A stretch of 64,000 nucleotides of DNA. It comes from Triticum aestivum. Its lineage: Eukaryota; Streptophyta; Magnoliopsida; Poales; Poaceae. Within the stretch, counting starts at the first letter, position 1; every line of letters begins with the position of its first letter. The notes beneath the pieces were generated by a model. It was not told where the DNA came from and ran no database searches. It saw nothing but the letters and a program-made list of their open reading frames with translations. Location: positions 845,997,472-846,061,471 of the forward strand of contig NC_057801.1 of assembly GCF_018294505.1 (NCBI RefSeq), given 5' to 3'. The position numbers and the translations under genes were made by a program. Shown one piece after another: positions 1 to 11,073 of the stretch.

Positions 1-411
1 AAGATACAAGATTGAAGACTTTTTCCCGTGTCCGGATGGGACTTTCCTTGGCGTGGAAGGCAAGCTTGGCAATACGGATATGTAGATCTCCTACCATTGT
101 AACCGACTCTATGTAACCCTAGCCCTCCCCGGTGTCTATATAAACTGGAGGGTTTTAGTCCGTAGGACAACAATCACAACAACAATCATACCATAGGCTA
201 GCTTCTAAGGTTTAGCCTCCTTGATCTCGTGGTAGATCCACTCTTGTACTACCCATGTCATCAATATTAATCAAGCAGGAGTAGGGTTTTACCTCTATCG
301 AGAGGGCCCGAACCTGGGTAAAAGCATCGTGTCCCTTGTCTCCTGTTACCATCCGCCTAGACGCACAGTTCGGGACCCCCTACCCGAGATCCTCCGGTTT
401 TGACACCGACA
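1..411 (+). repeat. 5' LTR (partial) of the gypsy element
   Basis: Near-identical to 7852-8261. The LTR ends in TGACACCGACA at 401-411, the same end as the 3' copy at 8251-8261. It contains a TATA-like stretch (TCTATATAAA, about 136-145) upstream of the expected transcript start. Confidence 0.93.
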
Positions 412-430
412 TTGGTGCTTTCATTGAGAG
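412..430 (+). other. Probable primer binding site
   Basis: TTGGTGCTTTCATTGAGAG follows the LTR end directly, the expected place for a primer binding site, and holds the usual TGG. The 3' LTR is followed by unrelated sequence, which confirms the boundary. I could not assign the primer tRNA. Confidence 0.5.
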
Positions 431-458
431 TTCCTCTGTGTCGTCACCGATAGGCTTG

Positions 459-1553
459 ATGGCTCCTTCGATCATCAATAACAACACAGTCCTGGGTGAG
501 ACTTTTCTCCCCGGACAGATCTTCGTGTTCGGCGGCTTTGCACTGCGGGCCAATTCGCTTGGCTATCTGGAGCAGATCGAAAGCTACCCCCCTGGCCATC
601 AGGTCAGATTTGGAAGCTTAAACTTCACGGCTGACATCCGCAGAGACTTGATCTCCGATGGATTCGAGCCACAGCCGAGCGCGCCACACTGTCTCGATGG
701 GCATGATTTAGCTCTGCTGCCGGACAGTGCCCTGGAAGCCGCACATGAGTCCGCTCTGATCCTTAATTCGGAGCCGACCGTGCAGATCGAGGATGGGTGG
801 CTAGACACCGCCTCGGGGGCTGCAACCTCTACGGCGATGGAGCCGAATACTGACCTTGTCCCTTGCGACGCTCGTGACTCCGAGGTGCCAGACTCCGAAC
901 CTCCTGCGCCCCCTCCAATCGAATCCGATTGGGCGCCGATCATGGAGTTCACCACCGTGGACATCTTTCAACACTCACCTTTTGGCGACATCCTGAATTC
1001 GCTAAAGTATCTCTCGCTATCAGGAGAGTCCTGGCCGAATTGCGGTCAGGATGGTTGGGATGCGGACGACGAAGAAATTCGAAGCCCACCCACCGCCCAC
1101 TTTGTAGCCACTGTCGACGATTTAACCGACATGCTAGACGTCGACTCCGAAGACACCGACGGTATGGACGATGATGCTGGAGACGACCAAGAACCAGCGC
1201 CTACAGGGCACTGGAAAGCCACCTCAACTCATGACATATACATGGTGGATACACCAAAAGGAAGCGATAACGAGGAACAACGGGACGAGGCGAAGCAACC
1301 AAAACAGCGACGCAAGCGCCGCCCGAAGTCCCGCCTCGACAACAACAGCACCCATAAGGACCCAGCCATAGAGCAGGGCGAACCAGTGGAGGACGAACAT
1401 GCAACCAAGCAACCATCCGAACAGGATGAATTGGACAAGCAACCCATCCCCGGCGAAAATTACAGTCCAGACAATCTCACGCCGGACACAACATCGGAGC
1501 ATAAGAGCCTTCACAAAAGGCTCGTAGCCACTACAAGAAGTTTGAAGAAGTAG
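459..1553 (+). pseudogene. gag leader/N-terminal ORF of the gypsy element
   Basis: An open frame of 364 codons begins at ATG 459, about 48 bp past the LTR. An upstream in-frame extension lies in the LTR and is unlikely to be translated. The N-terminus (VLGETFLPGQIFVFG, ALRANSLGYLE) is of the kind that opens Triticeae gypsy gag proteins. The rest is very acidic and then turns basic (KQRRKRRPKSR near the end). The frame closes at 1553, before the conserved gag core, which resumes in another frame near 1670, so the polyprotein is broken. The overlapping minus-strand frames have no family resemblance and are shadows. Confidence 0.6.
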
Positions 1554-1669
1554 AAGCGGAAGCTCAAAACAGCAGAAGACGTACTCAGAATGAGATGGAA
1601 CAAAGTACTCAAGACCGCAGACAAATACAGCAATAGTCATCAACAAAGAGCTACCCGAAGCGCAAGCTG

Positions 1670-2828
1670 TTGCCCGAACTCGACAAGGAGGCCGTAGAGC
1701 CACCACAATCAAAAAGCAAAGAGGCCGCCTGGCCGGATAGACGACCAGATGACAGGCTAAGAACGGCAAGCGGCGCCACACACAAGCCGACACATATTAC
1801 ACATAAAGATCCTCGCAAAAAGGATGGCCCGGTCAGGTCCATTTACAGGCCAAAAAGGAGGGCTCCAGAGAGCAACACAACACGTCGAGTGTTCGAAGAT
1901 AACGGCACACCTAAATACAGGGGCGCCGCACACCCACTATGTTTCACCGATGAGGTACTGGATCATGAATTTCCAGCGCGATTCAAACCCGTAAACATAG
2001 AGGCATATGACGGAACAACAGACCCCGGAGTCTGCATTGAGGATTACATCCTACACATACACATGGCAAGAGGAGATGATCTCCATGGCCGAACAACAAA
2101 ACACAGCCTCTTAAAGATAACAGTGACGAGCTATCTAACCTAAACAAAATTTTGGACAGGATATGTCAAATCCACAGTACCCCCTGGAAGCCTGCAAACC
2201 ATACTCACCGAGATTGTTGGGTCTTCAAACAGTCCGGCCGACTTAATGCCGAACACAAGGGGCTCGACACACCAAGCGAAGACAATGACGAATCCCTAAA
2301 TACAGGGGCGCCGCACACCCACTATGTTTCACCGATGAGGTACTGGATCATGAATTTCCAGCGGGATTCAAACCCGTAAACATAGAGGCATATGACGGAA
2401 CAACAGACCCCGGAGTCTGGATTGAGGATTACATCCTACACATACACATGGCAAGAGGAGATGATCTCCATGGCCGAACAACAAAACACAGCCTCTTAAA
2501 GATAACAGTGACGAGCTATCCAACCTAAACAAAATTTTGGACAGGATATGTCAAATCCACAGTACCCCCTGGAAGCCTGCAAACCATACTCACCGAGATT
2601 GTTGGGTCTTCAAACAGTCCGGCCGACTTAATGCCGAACACAAGGGGCTCGACACACCAAGCGAAGACAATGACGAACCCCACAAGCAGAGCGCCGGAAA
2701 ACAAAAGACTTTCCCACAAGAAGTCAAAACAGTAAATTCACTTCACGTGATAATACGGAACAATAGTGCGGCACCCACTAAAGTACGCGCCGCACGGTCC
2801 ACCCAAGCGGAATCCCGAGATTGGATGT
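1670..2828 (+). pseudogene. gag core remnant, internally deleted and duplicated
   Basis: The frame from 1670 to 2143 carries the opening of a plant gypsy gag core (FKPVNIEAYDGTTDPG, then DYILHIHMARGDDLH) and then runs into unrelated residues, so most of the core is deleted. The next frame (2152-2379 and again 2537-2830) matches the spacer before protease, with a histidine/cysteine cluster (HSTPWKPANHTHRDCW) of the kind found near the nucleocapsid knuckle. The region appears twice because of a 385-bp tandem duplication. Stops between the pieces rule out a functional Gag. Confidence 0.65.
1911..2680 (+). repeat. 385-bp tandem duplication within gag
   Basis: 1911-2295 is repeated as 2296-2680 with only a handful of substitutions (for example CAGCGCGATTC versus CAGCGGGATTC, and GCTATCTAACC versus GCTATCCAACC). 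Both copies run from CTAAATACAGGGGCG to GACAATGACGAA. The high identity implies a recent local event. Confidence 0.92.
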
Positions 2829-2893
2829 AAAAACCAATTACTTTCGACCATCTGGATTACTCCAGAAACATTCGGAATGCAGGATGGACTGCT

Positions 2894-3331
2894 TTGATAT
2901 TGGATCCTATAATCGACGGACTACAATTTACACAAGTCCTAATGGATGGCGGTAGCGACTTAAACCTGCTATATCCGGACACAATCCGCAGGATGGGGAT
3001 AGACCCGACCAAAATTCGCCATAGCAGCACTTCCTTCAAAGGAGTGACGCCAGGCCCTTACGCCAATTGCACGGGCTCCTTACTACTAGAAGTTGTGTTC
3101 GGTTCATCCGATAACTCCCATCGCGAAAAGCTAATCTTCCATATCGCCCCATTTAAAAGTAGCCATCAAGCACTATTGGGACGCTAAGCTTTCGGCCGCT
3201 TTAACGCAATATCGCATTACGCGTCTCTTACACTTAAAATGCCCGGTCCACGCGGCATTATCTCTTTGAAAGGTCGCTTAAGACCCCGGGCATGGTTAGA
3301 CGAGTCTGGCTTAAATAAACTAGGGGCTTCC
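2894..3331 (+). pseudogene. Retroviral-type aspartic protease remnant (gypsy pol start)
   Basis: The frame reads through a protease-like domain: LMDGGSDLNLLYPDTIRRMGI holds the active-site region in the DGGS form usual for these plant elements, and the domain closes with the HQALLGR signature. A TAA at 3185-3187 interrupts it, but the same frame continues with AFGRFNAISHYASLTLKMPG to about 3330, as expected after this protease. Reverse transcriptase should follow and does not, so pol was deleted near 3290-3330. Confidence 0.75.
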
Positions 3332-4432
3332 TAGCCGCACACCCCTTTACAAGGAGCTGTGAGCATGAACAATGAGAACCAATAAAGGCTGAACTTCATT
3401 CATTTCTTTTTTCGTGCTCTATTTTAATACATTGCTCGCACGATATCTTTCCAAACTAAGTTCTTCTCTTTTACAGATGAACAGCGTGCTACACCCGTCC
3501 AGGATACAGTACAACAGAGACACAGGTGCAGACGTGTAGCAGGGACCCGTTGCAAGGATTCTTTTCAGATTAAGACCCCGCGTAAACCTTTCTTACTGTC
3601 TCTTGTTGATTCACATCCCCTGGTTTCTTACCATAACCGATGAGGAGGCTGGCGTTTTGGCATCGGCCGCATCAGAAATTTTCGCCCATACCTGGACACG
3701 AGGGGCTTAGGGCATTGTTCTGCCCATTATCATAAAGAACAAATACCTTAGGGAGTGTTCGGCGTCTCGAGTTAGGCCTTATATGCATCAGCTCCGAATC
3801 ATGTCTTTGGTCAAATGTTGGGTTTGCCCGGCTCCTGTGTTTTGCTGCCTTACGTTCCGTATCATCGGCTAACGCGGCACCAGGAGAACTACTACGATTG
3901 TGCCCCAGTTCGGCCGAGCGAGCACCTCAGTAGAGAAAGCCGAAAACTAACTGTCATGATATAGCGAGAGACTGGTCAACCACTCGATCGACTACCGGAA
4001 TGTCTAGAATTCCTCCGCTTTGACGAAGGACCGTTTCCAGGTCAGGCACATACGCACCCCGAATTCGGAGAGCATGGTGCCCCCAGGGGCTATATCGTAG
4101 CCCCACCTTCGAACTCCTATGGCTAGGTGAAAGTGATAAAGCATTATAGTCCTGTTGCCTAATTTGCTACGCTACCACCTCCTTCACAGGACCAAGACGT
4201 TGGATTAAGTGTGAAAATGCGCTATTTTTGCAAACACCCCCGCACCATGTGCGTGGGGGCTGAAGCCAAAGACTGCCATCTTTCAGGTTATATACACATA
4301 TACATTAACGGCCGCACAGGAGATATTTCAACACTTGAACGCACAAGTATAAAAAGCACTCATATTATAAACATGGTTTCACAAATCATACATGTCATTT
4401 GAACATAACATTTTTCGAGCACTGCGACTCTA
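3332..4432. other. Non-coding interior of the gypsy element
   Basis: This is about 1.1 kb between the truncated pol and the antisense gene. No frame of family resemblance is visible on either strand. The sequence is mixed-composition spacer, probably the region that follows pol in autonomous relatives. Confidence 0.6.
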
Positions 4433-7235
4433 TCAAACGAGCGCCCTGCAGGACTTCCCCAAAATAGTGCTCGGCGGGTAACCGGCTTTTGTCCGAACCC
4501 CGAGAGGCCACATCAGAGCCATCCGCGCAACCTCTATGCACGCCGACCGCTTCATCGCCTTGATATGCGGCACCGCCCCAAGAAACTGCTGCAATAAGCC
4601 AAAATAACTCTTCGGCTTAGGCCTATCCGGCCACACATGAGCCACCACATCCGTCATGGCAAATCCGGATAATCTATTCAGCTCAACCCACTCAGCCAAC
4701 CGATCGGTCAACGGAAGTGGACGCTCCGGACTGTGGAATTGAGACCAAAATAGCTCTTCCATCTCGTGATCCTTTTGGCTTCGGAAGTGCACAACCGCAT
4801 CCGCCGCACTCGCCGCCAAATCCAGATAAGGATCCTCCACACCGCACAGCTAGCCCAGCTGAGCATACTTTGGATCTGTGAACTTCCTGCGCAGCAGAAA
4901 GGGCTTTCCAGCCGCAATGTCTCCGGCCTGACGAAGCTCCTCCTTTATAGCCCTCAGTGCAGAACGGGCATCCTTGGCTTCGGCGGTGGCCTTCTTCAGG
5001 TCCTCTTGCTCCGCTCGGCGCTCTTTTTCAAGAACTTCATAGCGGTCGGTAACATCCTTCAGCTTCACGGCCATTCCGGCCATCTCCTCCTGCTTCGGCA
5101 GTGAGCAGCCTTTTCGGCTTTTAGCTCTTCGGCTGCCCTCGAGGCAGCCGCATCACTCCTTCTGGCCTGATCCTTGGCTCGAGCAAGCTCTGCCCGAAGG
5201 TCTTCCACAGCAGTGGCACCATCTGCATCAAGCATACATATTGTAAGGAGTGGGCGTCAGCTCCCTTACTAGGTGACCACGGAGAAACAACCTACCTTGT
5301 GACACGTCGAGTCATTTATTGACCAGCGCGATGTCTGCATCCGCAAAGTCAAGTTTCCGCTTTAGCTCGGCAACTCTATCAGTCCGGCTGGCCACCGGAC
5401 AATCCGCCACCTGCATAGGAAAGGCGAGAATTAATAACTGAGATTATGATCCTCGGCACGCTGTCGCTTTTGACAACATTCCGAGTCTCAGGGGCTACTA
5501 TCTATACAGGGCGCACTCTATGTGCAAAGCTGTCAAAAGGTATGTCATTTTTACGTACCTCAAAACCCGCCAGTAAACTTCTGACGGCATCATGCAACCC
5601 GCCCTCAGCGGATGAAATTCTTTCAATCACCGTACTTATCAATATACAGTGATCTTCTGAGATAGACACCCTCTCGAGCAGACCCTTCAGCTCCCCCGGC
5701 CGTACACCAGTAGGTGCCGAACTCTCGGGCCCCACCGGACTTGGGGAGACCCTCCGCGACGACACTTCAGGGTCGTCCGCCCCGCCTAATGGCGCGACAG
5801 ATGGAGGCGTCTCGCTCTCCATCATCTCCGGACGAAGGTCCCCCGAGGACGAGCTCAGCTGAGAAGGACGGAGATCTGAACTACAAGATAACAACTTCGG
5901 TTATCCTCAGAAGCAAAAATAGGGATGCCTCTTACTACAAAACTCCCCTTTTTCTACTTACGGCTCGCTGGAGGGCTGATTCCTTAGGGGAGAGAGTGCG
6001 GCCGCGTTTTCCCCTGGCGCAGGACCCTCTGGTGAAGATTTCTTCCCTCGCTTTGAGGCCTTAGGCTCCGGATTTTATTGGAAGCGGTCCTCTTCTCCCC
6101 CTGGAAGGAGGGATTCTCGATCCCCCCTTTCTCGAAATCCTCCTTAGTAGAGGCAGTAGTTTCTCTGTTTTCCCCTTCGCCCTCCTCTGGAGGCGCAACC
6201 TCGAGCATCTTGACCAACACCGAGTCCGGTGCGGTCTCCCGGAGGGGGGCCGGACACCGTATGAGTTTTGCTTGCGCTATCCACTCCTATTCAAAGGACG
6301 ATTGGTTAAAAGGCAAATCCGAGAATATGCAAGCAAAAGGTATGTCCGGACATAGGGCTACTTACTTGAGCATCTGGGCGATTGCAGCTTAAGCCGGCGT
6401 CCTCGGTCAATTCCGGACACACGTCTTGTGATCCGAAGAACAATTTGTACATCTCCACGGGTGTCGTACGCATGAAGTGTTGGAGAGCTCGTGGCCCCTC
6501 TGGATTGAATTCCCACAGGCGGAGGGGGCGACGTTTGAAGGGCAGAAGACGTCGAATCAGCATAACCTGCATCACTACGACCAGATTGATCTCCCTCTCT
6601 TGGAGGTCTCGAATCCGGCCCTGCAATAGGGGTACGTCCTGTGACGGCCCCAAGTTAAGCCCTTTGTTGACCCATGACATCAGCCATTGTGGAGGGCCCG
6701 AGCGAAGGACGGGCGGCGGCTTCTTCCTGCTGCCCCTGGGAGCGGTAATATAGAACCACTCCTGTTGCCACAAACCGAGCTCCTCCTGGAAAGAGCCCTC
6801 GGGCCATGGAGCATCGGCCCTATGGCTTACAGCCGCCCCGCCGCATTCTACTTGACGCCCCTCGATCATCTTTGGCTCCACGTTGAAGGTTTTGAGCCAC
6901 AAACCGAAGTGAGGGGTAGTGCGGAGGAAGGCTTCGCAGACGACAATGAATGATGAGATGTGGAGGATGGACTCCGGAGCCAAGTCGTGGAATTCCAACC
7001 CATAGTAAAACATGAGCCCCCTCACGAAGGGATCCATCGGGAAGCCTAAACCCCGACGGAGGTGAGACACGAACACGACGCTCTCGCCTGGCTTGGGAGT
7101 GGGAATGACTTGCCCTTGGGCAGGAAGCCTGTGCGAAATCTCGTAGGTTAAGTACCTGGCTTCTCTCAGCTTTAGCACGTCCTCCTCCGTGACGGAGGAG
7201 GGCATCCACCGGCCCTGCAAGTCGGAGCCGGACAT
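4433..7235 (-). pseudogene. Antisense multi-exon gene of the gypsy element ('putative gypsy type transposon', PF04195-like)
   Basis: The gene runs opposite to gag. Exon 1 (7235 to 6366, 290 codons from ATG 7235) holds the PF04195-type core at about residues 57-105 (FPMDPFVRGLMFYYGLEFHDL, then ILHISSFIVVCEAFL) and ends at a GTAAGT donor. Later exon-like pieces follow: an acidic, charged stretch at about 6220-5984; a Ser/Pro-rich piece at 5894 to about 5560 ending at GAG|GTACGTA; a short piece near 5410-5290; then an Ala/Glu/Lys-rich coiled coil (about 5240-4850) and a conserved tail (FWSQFHSPERPLPLTDRLAEW, SYFGLLQQFLGAVPHI). Breaks: an in-frame TGA near 5317, a frameshift near 5085 and a TAG just before 4840. 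Such antisense genes are known in several grass gypsy families; their role is unknown. This copy is dead. Confidence 0.7.
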
Positions 7236-7340
7236 TGTCGAAGTTCCAAAGTGCTCGAATCTGGAGCCCTGAGTGTTGGAGCTCGGGGCGAGGGGCGGAT
7301 TTGATTGAGGATTGAAGAAAAAGAACGAGCCAGGGTCTCA

Positions 7341-7348
7341 TTATAAAG
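7341..7348 (-). promoter_or_regulatory. Possible TATA box of the antisense gene
   Basis: CTTTATAA on the minus strand lies about 105 bp upstream of ATG 7235, a plausible distance for a plant 5' leader. It lies inside the element, between its genes and the 3' LTR. Weak evidence: position and motif only. Confidence 0.3.
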
Positions 7349-7781
7349 AAGGAGAATACCAAGTGCCGTCTCCGTGACCGTTTGGAACCCGCCTTCGATG
7401 GAGGGGGCATGGCGACGGGCGCGGTTGGGTTACCCACGTCCGTATTGTTGGGAATCCCGGAATAAGGGGAACACGATCTCTGCTTCGACAAGACGTGCCA
7501 AGGAAACCGCTTCGCTAAACGCGCTGAGGTGGTATAATAAAAACGATTCAAGTAAAGGCTTGGTAGCGGTGTGACGTCACGCCACAAAATACGTCAGCAG
7601 ATCGAACGTGTGTAAATATTATTCTCTCTACGGTGGTATGTGAAATTTATTTTACAGAGCCGGACACTATCCTGGTGTTCACAATCTTCTATGAATTATT
7701 CGGAGGAGGAACCCGCCTTGCAATGCCTAAGACAATATGCGCGCCGGACTCGTTGTCATTGAAGCCTGGTTCAGGGGCTAC

Positions 7782-8261
7782 TGAGGGAGTCCTAGACTAT
7801 GGGGTGTCCGGATAGCCGGACTATCATCATCGGCCGGACTCCAAGACTATGAAGATAAAAGATTGAAGACTTCGTCCCGTGTCCGGATGGGACTTTCCTT
7901 GGCGTGGAAGGCAAGCTTGGCAATACGGATATGTAGATCTCCTACCATTGTAACCGACTCTATGTAACCCTAGCACTCCCCGGTGTCTATATAAACCGGA
8001 GGGTTTTAGTCCGTAGGACAACAATCAGAACAACAATCATACCATAGGCTAGCTTCTAGGGTTTAGCCTCCTTGATCTCGTGGTAGATCCACTCTTGGAT
8101 TACCCATATCATCAATATTAATCAAGCAGGAGTAGGTTTTATCTCCATCGAGAGGGCCCGAACCTGGGTAAAAACATCGTGTCCCTTGTCTCCTGTTACC
8201 ATCCGCCTAGACGCACAATTCGGGACCCCCTACCCGAGATCCGCCGGTTTTGACACCGACA
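7782..8261 (+). repeat. 3' LTR of the gypsy element (480 bp)
   Basis: Starts TGAGGGAGTCC directly after a purine-rich tract (GGTTCAGGGGCTAC, about 7768-7781) and ends TGACACCGACA. It matches the 5' LTR at 1-411 almost base for base. Confidence 0.93.
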
Positions 8262-9935
8262 CCGGTGCTCTTCGTCCCCCTCGACCTACAAGGAGGAGCA
8301 CCTACCCCATGTCGGGCCAGAGATCTGCTGAAGAAAGGAGTGCGTGAAGAATCCCCTACAGTGGCAGAAGCAGGGGAGGGGGAGCGAGTCGGACTCCGAG
8401 GTCATCCATGGCGTCGTCGAAGCAGAGCAGCGGTGGGTCCCAGTTCAGGCTGCGGCAGCTCCTCCATGCGCTCCGCCATCCTCCTCTGCTGTGTCGACGA
8501 TGGATTGTGGCAAAGTCTGTGTGTGTGCAGGTACTCTTCTTGCTTCTGTATGGATGTATGGATGATTCGAGGAGTACTATTGTTTAGAGAAGTGCATAGA
8601 AGAATTGTTCTAGGAACTCACAGATGCGAGTGGTAGGCTTGCTGCTTTTACCCCAGAAATAATCACATTATATCTAGGAGTAAAATGCCAAATAGGAATG
8701 CCAATGATGCTGTGTTGCTTCTTTTCATACTACGCTTCTTTTCATACTCAGTTTGTATCACCAATTTTTTCAAGAACACATGTGGTATAGCAAATGCAGT
8801 GGAGCAGGTATCCAACCAATCACCTGTCATTTGCTACTGCTATAACAAATGCAGTCTTATCTACTGCTTCTATGAATCTTTTGCTCGAGTACAAATGATG
8901 AAATGTGGGCGTTTAGTTTATAAGAAAATGCTTTACATTGCTCCGCTTATGACCATGAGCAGCCTGACCATAATCTTTTAATTTGTCCAATTAATCTACC
9001 ACTAGAACGAGTACTTTTTCATTAGCCTATTTATCTACTTCCACTAGAGGCATGTTTGTGTTATTTTTCTAAGAGGTGCAGGAATAAAAGAAGTCTGACG
9101 GCAGAGTAGCATCTTATTAGCACAAGATTATTTAGTGAATTATCAGCCGAGTCCTATTAGTTGGTGAATTATTAGCACAATATTAGGAGCTACTTGTTCA
9201 TGTTGAATTCCTGTAGAAAGGACCAGGAGTAATTATCTCCTACTCCAACAAACAAAAGGAAATTTAGAAACTCTCCTCTCCAACAAACAACATAAAATTC
9301 AAAAATTTGCATACAATTCAGAATATTTCAGAAAATGTAATCATACAAAGCCCTTTCTTCTCCTCTGCCTCCTCTCCAAAAAATTCAAAAACTTCATATA
9401 AATTTTTCTGAAATCATACATAGCCTTTCACAACTTCATATAAAATTTAGGTAATGTAATCATAGAAAGCCTTTCATAAAATTCAGTAATTTCGTATAAA
9501 ATTCTGGGATAAATTCTGAAACATCCTAAAATTCATATAAAATTCCTAAAATTCAGAAATTCATATCCTCTCCTCTCCTTTCCACTACAAACATCGAGTA
9601 CAAGACTTTCCGTTACAAACATCGAGTAAAAGACTTTCCATTACAAACATCGAGTACAAGCATCTCCTCTCCTTGCCTCTCCTCTCCTATCCTCTCCTCT
9701 TCTTTCCACACTAGTCAATGCCTTTCCACTACAAACATGGAGTACGGTATCTCTCCCTTTCAAGTGTAAGCTCACTGTACATCTTGTTCTAGAATCTCCA
9801 TGGCATTTTCATAAACTTCACGGGGAAAGTGAATCCTAGGCGGTAGGATTCCTTGCCTTTCCAATCTCTCCTTGCGCATATGTGGAATTTTGTATGAATT
9901 TTCTCCTCCAAGGTCATCACTTCTACCATGATGTT
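8262..9935. other. Intergenic sequence between the gypsy LTR and the mariner transposase
   Basis: GC-rich to about 8530, then AT-rich with CT-rich runs (CCTCTCCT and similar, about 9340-9720) and short near-repeats (ACAAACATCGAGTA at about 9588-9660). No convincing gene apart from a possible exon at 8408-8530. The part after about 9000 is probably the 3' flank of the mariner element. Confidence 0.5.
8408..8530 (+). CDS. Possible first exon of an unidentified gene
   Basis: ATG 8408 opens a 41-codon frame (MASSKQSSGGSQFRLRQLLH...) that ends at a CAG|GTACTC donor-like site in phase 0. Local GC is high, as in grass first exons. No second exon was found, and the frame could be chance. I do not recognise the protein. 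Confidence 0.2.
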
Positions 9936-11073
9936 CTAAAGTTTTAGAAATATTCTATTGAGTTTCCCGGCATCATACTCATCAAATTCTTCCTGCACGC
10001 CTTGAATCAGTTCTTCGATAGACGTGGGTGCTCTGCAGTCGGTCAAAGACTCAAGGGATGTGAAATATCCAAGATCAAGTGCGTTTAGAGGCTGGTTTAT
10101 TATTTTAATGTCCAGACCAGTTGTAGCCACAACTTCTGCAAACTCTGCATCACCGGGAAGAATGTGCGTTTTGGCGTTGTCTTGCTGGATCAATATCGGA
10201 TTAGTATCATCACCGGGCTAGACTTGCTTTATCCCGGGAACCACTTTTTCTATCATATACCTCCTCATTACCTATCGGTTCACGTTGACAGACTTGATTT
10301 CAATGGTCCCTCTTGCTCTATATTCACTTCTTCTAGCAGCGGGAATCTCTTGCACAAAGGGACAGGCACAAATTTTACCTGAGAATGTCATATTGCCTTC
10401 AGCATCATATCTGGGTCGTGCAACAGCGGTCAGAAACATCACTTTCCCAATACAGTTCTTGTTCCGAACAGTTCTGACCGGGTCATCTTCCTCCGGGAGG
10501 AGGTAGTAGCATCTGTTCATTTTTTTCATACAGAACCACTTTTCGTCAATATGCACAATGTTGTGCATACTGATGAATTTAGGTCTTGGAGCTGCTAAGG
10601 TGGCCTCGTCAAGCATTGACAAACAAAACTTGATCCTTTCTCTTCTATTCTTTTCTTTCAAGTATGGCTTCAAACGATTGGAGTGCCTCCTAATCTTGCG
10701 AAGCTTGAGTTTCTTGTAGAGTGTAGTATGATTGACACCCAATTGGCGAGCAAGTGACCTGAGAGTCGACCTTCTATTCAATGGAACTATGGGGATTTTG
10801 GATAGAGTATTATCCTTTCCTTTTCTACCGCATCTTCCTTTCCTTCTTCAGGATACATTCACTTCCTGACCAAGCGCTATTTGTTCTTTTGCTGTCTTCC
10901 AGATTGTTCGAATATGTTGAACAACAACTTGAAAAATTTGAGCAACATCCTTCTTGTCATTTCTTTTGAACTTGCCACCCCTGCCCAGGTTTAGGGTATG
11001 CAGTGCCATGTAGGCGCAGCATATCGTTGCTCATCTGTCATCTAGTTTCTTTGCCTACGTAACCGCTGACCAC
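9936..11073 (-). pseudogene. Mariner-like (DD39D) transposase, inactivated
   Basis: One minus-strand frame keeps the order of plant mariner transposases: a helix-turn-helix region (LARQLGVNHTTLYKKLKL), the first catalytic Asp in VHIDEKWF, the second in IQQDNAKTH, then LDLGYF. Stops interrupt it at 10848-10850 (TGA), 10272-10274 (TAG) and 10218-10220 (TAG). Near the N-terminus a 1-2 bp indel follows DEQRYAA. The block that normally carries the third catalytic Asp (PNSPD in plant relatives) is missing: the sequence passes from INQP to LNALDLGYF, an in-frame loss of about 15 bp. The exon seems to start at 11073 after a pyrimidine-rich TGTAG acceptor. It cannot encode active enzyme. Confidence 0.88.

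Larger units (their letters stand above)
1..8261 (+). mobile_element. Non-autonomous Ty3/gypsy LTR retrotransposon, 5' end cut by the window
   Basis: The first bases of the window match the 3' LTR from about 7852 onward, so roughly 70 bp of the 5' LTR lie outside. Between the LTRs are a gag-like region, a protease remnant and, on the opposite strand, a multi-exon antisense gene. I see no reverse transcriptase, RNase H or integrase, so the element must have depended on a relative for mobility. LTR sequence and gene order resemble abundant Triticeae gypsy families with antisense genes; I do not assign a family name. The target-site duplication cannot be checked because the left flank is missing. 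Confidence 0.9.

Noticed and set aside
1224..1793. 189-codon minus-strand ORF opposite gag
   Set aside because: Low-complexity Leu/Cys-rich shadow of the basic gag region; no motif.
6820..7587. 255-codon minus-strand ORF overlapping exon 1 of the antisense gene
   Set aside because: Different frame; the PF04195-like frame from 7235 carries the recognisable domain.
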